From assembly GCA_902575725.1 (NCBI GenBank), contig CACGSS010000002.1, positions 1-64,000 of the forward strand: a stretch of 64,000 bases of DNA. Reading direction: 5' to 3'. Both the position numbers and the translations under genes were made by a program. This DNA comes from an uncultured Alphaproteobacteria bacterium (GTDB lineage: Bacteria > Pseudomonadota > Alphaproteobacteria > HIMB59). The first letter of the stretch is position 1; every line of letters begins with the position of its first letter. A model generated the notes under the pieces. It saw nothing but the letters and a program-made list of their open reading frames with translations, was not told the origin of the DNA and did no database searches. Shown here piece after piece: positions 53,677 through 64,000 of this stretch.

Positions 53677-54666
53677 ATGATATCTAAAGGATGCAAATCA
53701 ATTTTCCCTATTCAACACCAAGAAATTTTTGATCGCTACAAGCAACACGTTCAAGCATTTTGGACACCTGAGGAGGTATCTCTTCAAGATGATTTAAGAG
53801 ATCTAAAAACACTAGGAGAAGGAGAAATACATTTTATCAAACATGTACTTGCATTTTTTGCAAATTCAGAGGCAATGATAAATGAAAATCTAGCATCTAG
53901 ATTTTATAATGAAATTTTAATTCCTGAGTCTCGATTGTTTATCACCATGCAAATGCTGAACGAGTCTATTCACGCAGAAATGTACGGTTTACAGATTGAA
54001 GCTTATGTAGAGGACCCATCAGAAAAAGATAAGCTGTTTTCTGCTATTCAAAATGTTCCTTGTATTAATAAAAAAGCACAGTGGGTTTCAAAATGGCTGA
54101 ACGGAAATCAAAATTTATTAACACGCTTAATTGCTTTTGGTTTAGTTGAAGGATTATTTTTTGCCGGATCCTTTTGTGCCATTTATTACTTTAGAAAAAG
54201 AGGTTTACTTCCAGGCTTAGCCTTATCAAATGACTGGATAGCCAGAGATGAAGGAATGCACTTCAGTTTCTCAGCTTTGATGTTTAAAACATTAAGTGAA
54301 AAATTTAATAAAGGAACCTTGTCAGATGAAGATATTAAATCGATGGATTTAATCCCTGGTCCTGTTGCACAGTCTGAGTTCGAAGAAATAGTGAGAGAAG
54401 CAGTGGAGTTTGAAAAAGAATTTGTAACTGACGCGCTTCCAGTTGATCTCATTGGTATGAACAAGGAAATGATGTGTATGTATATTGAGGCTGTTTCAGA
54501 TCGTATTGCTGACCTTTTTGGATTTGAAAGGGTATTTAATACTGAAAACCCATTTGATTTCATGAGAGCTCTTGATGTTCAAAACGTGACTAATTTCTTC
54601 GAAAAAAGGGTATCTGAATACCAGCGTCCAACAGATCGTTCTTTGTCTTTTGACGAGTCTTTCTAA
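53677..54666 (+). CDS. nrdB: Class Ia ribonucleotide reductase small subunit
   Basis: A 329-residue R2 protein, cofactor carrier of NrdA. Metal ligands by position: E65 (FFANSEAMINENL), E96 and H99 (NESIHAEMY), E159, E192 and H195 (DEGMH); the tyrosyl radical residue is Y103. The first ligand is Glu where class Ia proteins usually have Asp; class Ic enzymes have Glu but lack the Tyr. AAGGAG precedes the ATG. Confidence 0.9.
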   Translation: MISKGCKSIFPIQHQEIFDRYKQHVQAFWTPEEVSLQDDLRDLKTLGEGEIHFIKHVLAFFANSEAMINENLASRFYNEILIPESRLFITMQMLNESIHAEMYGLQIEAYVEDPSEKDKLFSAIQNVPCINKKAQWVSKWLNGNQNLLTRLIAFGLVEGLFFAGSFCAIYYFRKRGLLPGLALSNDWIARDEGMHFSFSALMFKTLSEKFNKGTLSDEDIKSMDLIPGPVAQSEFEEIVREAVEFEKEFVTDALPVDLIGMNKEMMCMYIEAVSDRIADLFGFERVFNTENPFDFMRALDVQNVTNFFEKRVSEYQRPTDRSLSFDESF

Positions 54667-54906
54667 GTGGAAGTCAAAATTTATAGTAAAGACAACTGTA
54701 TTTTTTGCACTAAAGCCAAGGCAGTTTTATCCTCACATAACCCCCAAGTATTAATGCTTGATGAGGATTACAGCCGTGATCAATTTTTTGAGATATTTCC
54801 AACTGCCAAAACATTTCCTCAAATCATAATTAATGGTGAAAAAATTGGTGGTTACCATGAACTAGAACGATGGATGGCCTTTAATAAGCCAGATGAAGAT
54901 TTCTAA
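54667..54906 (+). CDS. Glutaredoxin-like protein of the nrd operon
   Basis: A 79-residue glutaredoxin with active site CIFC and TFPQIIINGEKIGGY, starting at a GTG immediately after the nrdB stop. Its position suggests it reduces NrdA, like NrdH or a monothiol/dithiol glutaredoxin. CxxC is intact, so it is a dithiol type. Confidence 0.85.
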   Translation: MEVKIYSKDNCIFCTKAKAVLSSHNPQVLMLDEDYSRDQFFEIFPTAKTFPQIIINGEKIGGYHELERWMAFNKPDEDF

Positions 54907-54920
54907 TGATTAACAAAAAA

Positions 54921-55904
54921 TTAAAACAGACTCTCTAAATAATTTTTTATATTTTTGCTTTTTGTCTCTTCTATTGAATAGCAATCGGTTAAGGTAACAC
55001 CATGATAGCCACCAAGTGTGATTTTTCCTTTGCAAGTAGATTTTGTCAAATTTATTTTTTTTACAGAGTCTATATTTTTAAATACATCGTAATCTTTTGA
55101 AGAATTAAAATTATCTTTGTCATGTGTCATTATTAAAGCATTTAGATTATTATACTTCCCAAAACCATAATACCTAACATCCGTCCACCATGGCCAATCT
55201 TTTCTATTTTGTACTGTTCCTCCTGCACCAGGATTTAATCCAATAACGCCAGTTATCAATTCAGGATACAAAGTTTTTAGTTTTAAAGACTGCCAACCTC
55301 CTGATGAATGACCTGCAAGGATAATTTTATCAAAACCAAGCTCAATGAGCTCATCAAGTTTTTTTTTGATAACTTTTAACTTTTGAATTCCTTTTTGTTT
55401 ATCCATTAATTGAGTTCCGTCGCTCGCAATAAGATTAAGATCTAATTTTCCTAATTTCTCATGGGCTCTCCACATTCTATCTTGTTCTTCATTAGTCCAC
55501 CCTCTTACTCCAGAACATAACCTGTAAATTTTTAAGACATAAGATTTTATTTTCATATTATGTAAATCTCTTATTACGGGGGGGACTTTTGCCCAACTAC
55601 TCAAACACTTATCTATTTTTTGATCTCCTTGAGATCCATGACTGTAAATGACAATTATAGAATTACTTTTGTCTGTTATTTGATCTTGGAAATATATTTT
55701 CCCATCTTGATCTATAAAACCTGAGTCTTTTGAGACCCTCTCAAGATCTTTTTCAAATTGAGATATATTTACTTCGGTGTTTTTGCTAGGCTCTATAATA
55801 TTTCCCTCGTTATCAATAACTGAGCCATCACTTTTAAAAGTTAAACCCAAAGCAAAATTAGGTAATAAAAAAATTAATATTATTAGTGTTCTAATGAGCT
55901 TCAC
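54921..55904 (-). CDS. Exported alpha/beta hydrolase-like protein
   Basis: A 327-residue protein with a signal peptide (residues 1-20). The nucleophile elbow is GHSSGG (about residue 195), with NPGAGG and LGGYHGVTL further along. The last His may be the catalytic histidine. It resembles exported dienelactone-hydrolase-like proteins. It overlaps the polA stop by 14 bases and is the last gene of the minus-strand run. Confidence 0.65.
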   Translation of the reverse strand: MKLIRTLIILIFLLPNFALGLTFKSDGSVIDNEGNIIEPSKNTEVNISQFEKDLERVSKDSGFIDQDGKIYFQDQITDKSNSIIVIYSHGSQGDQKIDKCLSSWAKVPPVIRDLHNMKIKSYVLKIYRLCSGVRGWTNEEQDRMWRAHEKLGKLDLNLIASDGTQLMDKQKGIQKLKVIKKKLDELIELGFDKIILAGHSSGGWQSLKLKTLYPELITGVIGLNPGAGGTVQNRKDWPWWTDVRYYGFGKYNNLNALIMTHDKDNFNSSKDYDVFKNIDSVKKINLTKSTCKGKITLGGYHGVTLTDCYSIEETKSKNIKNYLESLF

Positions 55905-58569
55905 CCCAATTTAATCCTCCTCCAAAATCAACTTTTATAGGAGTTTTAAAAGATTTGTATTTTTGATGTGATGTTTCCATCAATTTTGAGATTTCAGGAA
56001 TTATATCTTTTTCTTTTTTATGAATTTCAAATAAAAGCTCATCATGAACTTGCGATGTCATTTTAGATTTACATTTTTTTTTATCTAAATAGCTATGAAT
56101 GTCCAACATTGCAATTTTAATTAACTCAGATGCTGTACCTTGAATAGGTGCATTGATAGCTTGTCTTTCTGCAAAAGATCGGAGCATAAAATTTTTAGCA
56201 TTGATGTCTTTAATGTGAGACTTTCTTCCAAAAAGGTTTTCAACATAGCCTAATTTTTTTGCTTTATCGGTAGTTGCTTTCATAAAGTCACTTATGTTTG
56301 GAAATTTTTGAAAATAGTTATCTATGAAAAGCTTTGCTTCGGCATTGCTAACGCCCAACTGTTTAGCTAAACCATATTGGCTAATTCCATAGATTATTCC
56401 AAAATTAATAATCTTGGCCATTCTTCGATCATTAGCATTAATTGTTTTTTTGTTAAAAACTAATTGGCCTGTGCTTTGATGAATATCTTGATCCTCTTGA
56501 AAAGCCTTTAATAAATTAGGGTCTTCGCAAGCTTCACAAAGCACACGAAGCTCGATTTGGGAGTAATCGAAGCTATATAACTCATGATTTTTTTCAGCAA
56601 TAAATGCTGTTCTAATTTTCTTTCCGATCTCAGTTCTAATAGGGATATTTTGTAAATTAGGGTCAGATGAACTTAATCTACCCGTAATAGTTGCTGCAAT
56701 ATTAAATGTACTGTGAACACGGTCGTTATTATCAGCATGTTCAGCTAAAGAAGATGTATAGGTCGACACGAGCTTAGAGTATTGACGCCATTGTAAAATA
56801 TGTGAGGCAATCTCTAATCCCTCAGACTCTAATTGTTCTAAGACTTTGACATTAGTTTGAAAATCTCCTGCTTTTGTTTTTTTTGTTACCTTCACATCAA
56901 GTTTCTTGAAGATTTCAGTAAGTTGCTTTGGCGAACCAATATTGAACTCCTCACCCGCGATTTTGAAAATTTTCTGTTCAATTTTTTCAATTTCTTTATT
57001 TAGATCTTTTTCAAGTTTTGTTAAAAATTTAAGATCAATCTTACAACCATTGTTTTCAACCTGTTGAAGGACTAAGCTTAATTTTTTATCGATATCAAAA
57101 TAAATATAACTATCGGGGGCATCTAATATTTGATCATGTAATGTCTCATATAATTTATAAGTGGCATAAGCATCATGAGCAGCGTAATTTGTTGCAGACT
57201 GTAAAGGCACTTCAGAAAAATCTTTATAATTTCTTTTAGACTCATTTTTAATGACATCTTTAAATTTTTCTTTTTCTTCTCCAAAATAATAATAATACAA
57301 ATCCTCAAGATTATGTTTTGTTAAACCGTTATTGACAAAAAAAGACATTAATAAGGTATCTTGAAAAGAAATAGTATTTACGTTAAAGCGTTTTAAAATA
57401 ACACTATCGTATTTAGCATTATGAAAAATCTTTAAAATTGAAGGATCTTCACATAATAAATTCAACTCTTTTAATATTTTTTTTTGATCTGTCTCAGATA
57501 TTTCATTTTCAGGTGATTTAAAAGGTAGGTAATAAGCTTGCTGTGCATTAGATAATGAAATGCCAATGATATTTGCTTCATTGACGTCTAAACTATCTGT
57601 CTCTAAATCTATCGCTAAGGTTTTTTCAGATTGAAGAGACTTAAGATATTCGATTATATCTTTTGTCTTAATAAGTGATTTAAATTCTAAGTTTTTTTTG
57701 GCCGCATGCGGCTTTGTTTCATGAGCGCTATTTCTAATTAATGATTTAAATTCATATTTTTTGAAAAAGTCATTAAGCTTTGGTGAGTCTTCAAAATCTT
57801 TTAACTTTTCGATTGTAATAGGTAGTTCAAGATCATTTTTTAGAATTACTAGTTGGTGGCTTATTTTTGCTTTTTCCTCATGGTCATGTATAAGATTTTT
57901 AATTCTTTCATTTGATATTTTCTCTTTATTTGCCAGAAGACCCTCAAAAGAACCAAATTCATTAATTAATTTAGAGGCTGTTTTTGGTCCGATGCCAGGG
58001 ACGCCAGGAATATTATCAACACTATCACCAATTAGAGCTTGTACATCTGTAATCTTGTCAGGGCCAACACCAAATTTTTCCATTACCTTTGCTTCGTCAA
58101 TTTCAATATTTTTCATTGGATCCATGATGCGATTATTAGCTGATAACAGTTGAAAAAGGTCTTTGTCTGAACTAAATACCGTAGTGGGTATCTTGTTGTC
58201 TTCACCGTATTTAACGTAACTTGCTATAACATCATCGGCCTCAAAGTCTTTTTTTTCAATAACATCTAAACCAAACGCATCAATAGCTTCACGAATAATA
58301 CTAAATTGAGGTATCAAATCTTCTGGTGCCTCACCACGGTTTGCTTTGTATTCGGGGAATAAAGTATTTCGAAATGTATTCCTTCCTGCATCAAGAATGA
58401 TTAGTATTTTGTCATTTGGATGCTCTTCAATTAGTCTAAGCATCATATTGCAAAACCCATAAACTGCATTTGTAGGGATGCCCTTAGAATTATTCATTGG
58501 GGGTAAGGCGTAATAAGCTCGGAAAATATAACCGGAACCATCAACAAGTATTAGTCTTGGCTTAGACAT
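55891..58569 (-). CDS. polA: DNA polymerase I
   Basis: An 892-residue protein with three domains. The 5'-3' nuclease (about 1-280) starts LILVDGSGYIFRAYYALPP and has ADDVIASY. The 3'-5' proofreading domain (about 300-480) keeps the metal Asp and Glu in IDLETDSLD, so it should be active. The polymerase domain has DYSQIELRVL, INFGIIYGIS and VHDELLFE. Normal length. Overlaps the hydrolase gene. Confidence 0.94.
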   Translation of the reverse strand: MSKPRLILVDGSGYIFRAYYALPPMNNSKGIPTNAVYGFCNMMLRLIEEHPNDKILIILDAGRNTFRNTLFPEYKANRGEAPEDLIPQFSIIREAIDAFGLDVIEKKDFEADDVIASYVKYGEDNKIPTTVFSSDKDLFQLLSANNRIMDPMKNIEIDEAKVMEKFGVGPDKITDVQALIGDSVDNIPGVPGIGPKTASKLINEFGSFEGLLANKEKISNERIKNLIHDHEEKAKISHQLVILKNDLELPITIEKLKDFEDSPKLNDFFKKYEFKSLIRNSAHETKPHAAKKNLEFKSLIKTKDIIEYLKSLQSEKTLAIDLETDSLDVNEANIIGISLSNAQQAYYLPFKSPENEISETDQKKILKELNLLCEDPSILKIFHNAKYDSVILKRFNVNTISFQDTLLMSFFVNNGLTKHNLEDLYYYYFGEEKEKFKDVIKNESKRNYKDFSEVPLQSATNYAAHDAYATYKLYETLHDQILDAPDSYIYFDIDKKLSLVLQQVENNGCKIDLKFLTKLEKDLNKEIEKIEQKIFKIAGEEFNIGSPKQLTEIFKKLDVKVTKKTKAGDFQTNVKVLEQLESEGLEIASHILQWRQYSKLVSTYTSSLAEHADNNDRVHSTFNIAATITGRLSSSDPNLQNIPIRTEIGKKIRTAFIAEKNHELYSFDYSQIELRVLCEACEDPNLLKAFQEDQDIHQSTGQLVFNKKTINANDRRMAKIINFGIIYGISQYGLAKQLGVSNAEAKLFIDNYFQKFPNISDFMKATTDKAKKLGYVENLFGRKSHIKDINAKNFMLRSFAERQAINAPIQGTASELIKIAMLDIHSYLDKKKCKSKMTSQVHDELLFEIHKKEKDIIPEISKLMETSHQKYKSFKTPIKVDFGGGLNWGEAH

Positions 58570-58601
58570 TTAAGCAGAATAACAAAGATTGTAGTGAGTT
58601 T

Positions 58602-59162
58602 CTATTCTTTAGGAGCGTGCTTATTCAAAATTCTTTGAAGAGTTCTTCTGTGCATTTTTAGTCTTCTAGCAGTTTCAGAAACATTACGGTTACACTGAGT
58701 AAAAACTCTTTGAATATGTTCCCATCTTATTCTATCAGCAGACATTGGATTCTCAGGTGGTGGGGGCAAGGATGTAGCGGTAGCAGACATTAACGATTTT
58801 TCGATATCATCTATGTTTGCAGGTTTGGTTAAGTAATCGTCAGCACCCAATTTAACGGAGGATACAGCCGTAGCTATGTTGCCATAACTTGTCAACATTA
58901 CTGTTCTACACTCTGGATTTTGCTCCTTGATCACCTTAATAACGTCAAGCCCTGAACCATCACCTAAACGAAGATCAACTATGGCATAATTAAAATTATT
59001 TCCAGCTAAAACATCTAAAGCCTCTTTTTTTGAAGCTGCTGCTGTTACTGTGAAATCTTTACGTTGAAATGAAGTGGTTAAACGCTCACGAAAGGGTTTG
59101 TCATCTTCAATAATAAAAAGTGTTTTATCTTTGACTAATGTATTTTGCTCTAAATCCGCCAT
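58602..59162 (-). CDS. regA: RegA/PrrA/ActR redox response regulator
   Basis: A 186-residue regulator with a receiver domain (phospho-acceptor D63 in IVDLRLGDGSG, as in PrrA), the proline-rich linker SLPPPPENPMSADRIRWEH and a Fis-type HTH with ETARRLKMHRRTLQRIL. This linker and HTH are diagnostic of the family. It controls photosynthesis, respiration and redox genes in other alphaproteobacteria. It overlaps regB. Confidence 0.92.
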   Translation of the reverse strand: MADLEQNTLVKDKTLFIIEDDKPFRERLTTSFQRKDFTVTAAASKKEALDVLAGNNFNYAIVDLRLGDGSGLDVIKVIKEQNPECRTVMLTSYGNIATAVSSVKLGADDYLTKPANIDDIEKSLMSATATSLPPPPENPMSADRIRWEHIQRVFTQCNRNVSETARRLKMHRRTLQRILNKHAPKE

Positions 59163-60394
59163 GTTAAAGTTACTTCTGCTCCATCATTACTTTGTACTAA
59201 TATTTCACCATTTAGATTTTCAATCATTTGTTTTGTTATGAATAGTCCGAGGCCCATATTTACACCTTTTTCAGGTCTGCTAGAATAGAATGGTTTTCCA
59301 AAATTAGCTATAAACTTCTTATCAAAACCTGGACCATCATCTCTGATTTTAATGGAATAAGAATTTTTAGATGTCTCTGAGATTACTAATATTTGCCTAT
59401 AAGCGAAGCTTATGGCATTTTTTATAATATTATTCATCGCTATGTTCAGTTCGGGTGTGATTTTAATATTAATATTTTTAGAATTTTCATCAGATCTATA
59501 ATCTAATTTCACAGCTCGATAGTTATTTGAAAATTGATCACATAAGGATTGCACATACGCATCTAGCGACATATTTGTAATTTCAGAAGAGAGTTCTTTT
59601 GACTCTGGATTTGTTGAGAGCTCTTTTAGTATTTCCTTACACCTGTCTAACTCTAATAATAGAGTTTTAATATCTTTCCCATAATCATCTTTTAATTTTT
59701 GATCTTTTTTTAAATCATCAACAATTAGATTTATGGTATTTAATGGTGTGCCTAATTCATGAACAGCTGCAGCTGCTAAACCCCCAACTTTTAAAAGCTC
59801 TTTTTCATTTTGAAGTTGCTTACTAGCTAATTCATATGCCTTTTGGGTACTTTTGTAATTTAAGGAAAAGTAATAAAGATAAAAAACTAAAAAAATACTA
59901 CTTATAAACAAAGAAATCATAATAGCTAAGCTGTATGTAAAATTAATATTAGGATGCACAGACAAAGGAAGATTAATATAAAAGTTAAATATCAAAGCAA
60001 AACAAACTAATGCTAAACTTAAAATAATTATTATTCTTTCAATAGTAAGATATGATGCTGCGATAGCAATAGGAGCTAGGATAATAAATATAAAAGGATT
60101 AGTGTGTCCACCATTTAAAGCAATCAAACTTGAAATTTGAACAATATCAAAACATAAAAATAAGAAGACTTGTTTTTCAGAGATAATTTTATCTCCTTTA
60201 TTCAAATAAAATCCTAAGAGAATACTAGCCATTAAGATAAAAGCTATTATCCAAGAACTCATTGCTACTGTCTTGGAAATTTCGAAAAAATACTGTGTTA
60301 TAAATAAAGTAGCGGCCTGACCTCCAAAAGCAATTGCACGTATAATTAAAAAATCCGAAGAGTTAACAAAAAGAAAGTTTTTTTGATTATTCAA
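59150..60394 (-). CDS. regB: RegB/PrrB redox sensor histidine kinase
   Basis: A 414-residue membrane kinase with about six helices (to about 180). The quinone-site motif GGHTNPF lies at 95-101. The phospho-acceptor is H212 in AAVHELGTPLNTI. C252 (ELDRCKEIL) matches the redox-active Cys of RegB, so both known sensing sites are present. The ATP site has DDGPGFD and GLGLFI. It pairs with the overlapping regA. Confidence 0.9.
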   Translation of the reverse strand: MNNQKNFLFVNSSDFLIIRAIAFGGQAATLFITQYFFEISKTVAMSSWIIAFILMASILLGFYLNKGDKIISEKQVFLFLCFDIVQISSLIALNGGHTNPFIFIILAPIAIAASYLTIERIIIILSLALVCFALIFNFYINLPLSVHPNINFTYSLAIMISLFISSIFLVFYLYYFSLNYKSTQKAYELASKQLQNEKELLKVGGLAAAAVHELGTPLNTINLIVDDLKKDQKLKDDYGKDIKTLLLELDRCKEILKELSTNPESKELSSEITNMSLDAYVQSLCDQFSNNYRAVKLDYRSDENSKNINIKITPELNIAMNNIIKNAISFAYRQILVISETSKNSYSIKIRDDGPGFDKKFIANFGKPFYSSRPEKGVNMGLGLFITKQMIENLNGEILVQSNDGAEVTLTWRI

Positions 60395-63930
<3,536 letters not shown>

Positions 63931-64000
63931 TTAAACTCTCATAGGCATTAAAATAAATAAACTTGTTGTATCTTTAGGGTCCTTTACTATTACTGGTGAT
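63931..64000 (-). CDS. dnaN: DnaN beta sliding clamp, C-terminal end only
   Basis: The last 23 codons of a gene that runs off the window: the translation ends in SPVIVKDPKDTTSLFILMPMRV, whose LMPMRV tail is the hallmark of DnaN. It is followed immediately by recF and gyrB, the usual dnaN-recF-gyrB order near the origin. Confidence 0.85.
   Translation of the reverse strand, partial: SPVIVKDPKDTTSLFILMPMRV

Overview
The window looks like a chromosomal piece of a free-living, AT-rich, gene-dense alphaproteobacterium. Supporting signs are the dnaN-recF-gyrB block followed by a RegB/RegA (PrrBA) redox two-component pair, the many sugar-type ABC transporters, overlapping start/stop codons and short intergenic gaps. 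A marine streamlined lineage (HIMB59/AEGEAN-169-like or similar) is my inference from gene content: a DddP-like DMSP lyase, phosphonate catabolism and multiple carbohydrate uptake systems. It is not proven by the sequence. No integrase, transposase, phage structural gene, rRNA or CRISPR array was seen.

Region 1 (1-11.5 kb) is the accessory-looking part. It holds a caspase-like peptidase with Sel1-type repeats, an FtsB-like division protein, several microproteins with strong ribosome binding sites, a tRNA-like sequence that does not fold normally, a family of small secreted proteins, and a PDZ domain fused to a pentameric ligand-gated ion channel behind a CII-like regulator. It also has a RodZ-type lone HTH operon, a secreted nuclease, and a CsoR/DUF4396/cytochrome c group around a near-perfect palindromic operator.

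Region 2 (11.5-24 kb) is sugar metabolism: an aglEFG-K-type alpha-glucoside ABC transporter with GH4 and GH1 glycosidases, then an SDR dehydrogenase, IolD (inositol ring hydrolase), a 2-hydroxyacid dehydrogenase, an SMP-30 lactonase and a PQQ-type sugar dehydrogenase. Region 3 (24.5-32.4 kb, minus strand) is a GlpSTPQV-like two-ATPase polyol/sugar transporter with a zinc alcohol dehydrogenase, followed by a thioredoxin-reductase-like ferredoxin-NADP reductase.

Region 4 (32.5-44.7 kb) has two notable metabolic units. The first is a plus-strand operon of a methyltransferase-like protein, a DddP-type DMSP lyase and an SMR-family membrane protein that has no canonical start codon and lacks the family's essential glutamate. 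The second is a divergent phosphonate locus: a UgpAEC-type transporter on one side and phosphonoacetate hydrolase, phosphonoacetaldehyde dehydrogenase and a binding protein on the other, sharing a promoter region with an 11-bp inverted repeat. It is followed, after a leaky-looking terminator, by a core-MetE enzyme and an iron-type alcohol dehydrogenase. Together these could oxidise 2-hydroxyethylphosphonate to acetate and phosphate.

Region 5 (44.7-64 kb) is housekeeping: thioredoxin, MurU/AmgK cell-wall recycling, TsaE, MetK, S-adenosylhomocysteinase and adenosine kinase (a complete SAM-cycle block), the nrdAB-glutaredoxin operon with two NrdR boxes on its promoter, and the minus-strand run dnaN-recF-gyrB-regB-regA-polA-hydrolase.
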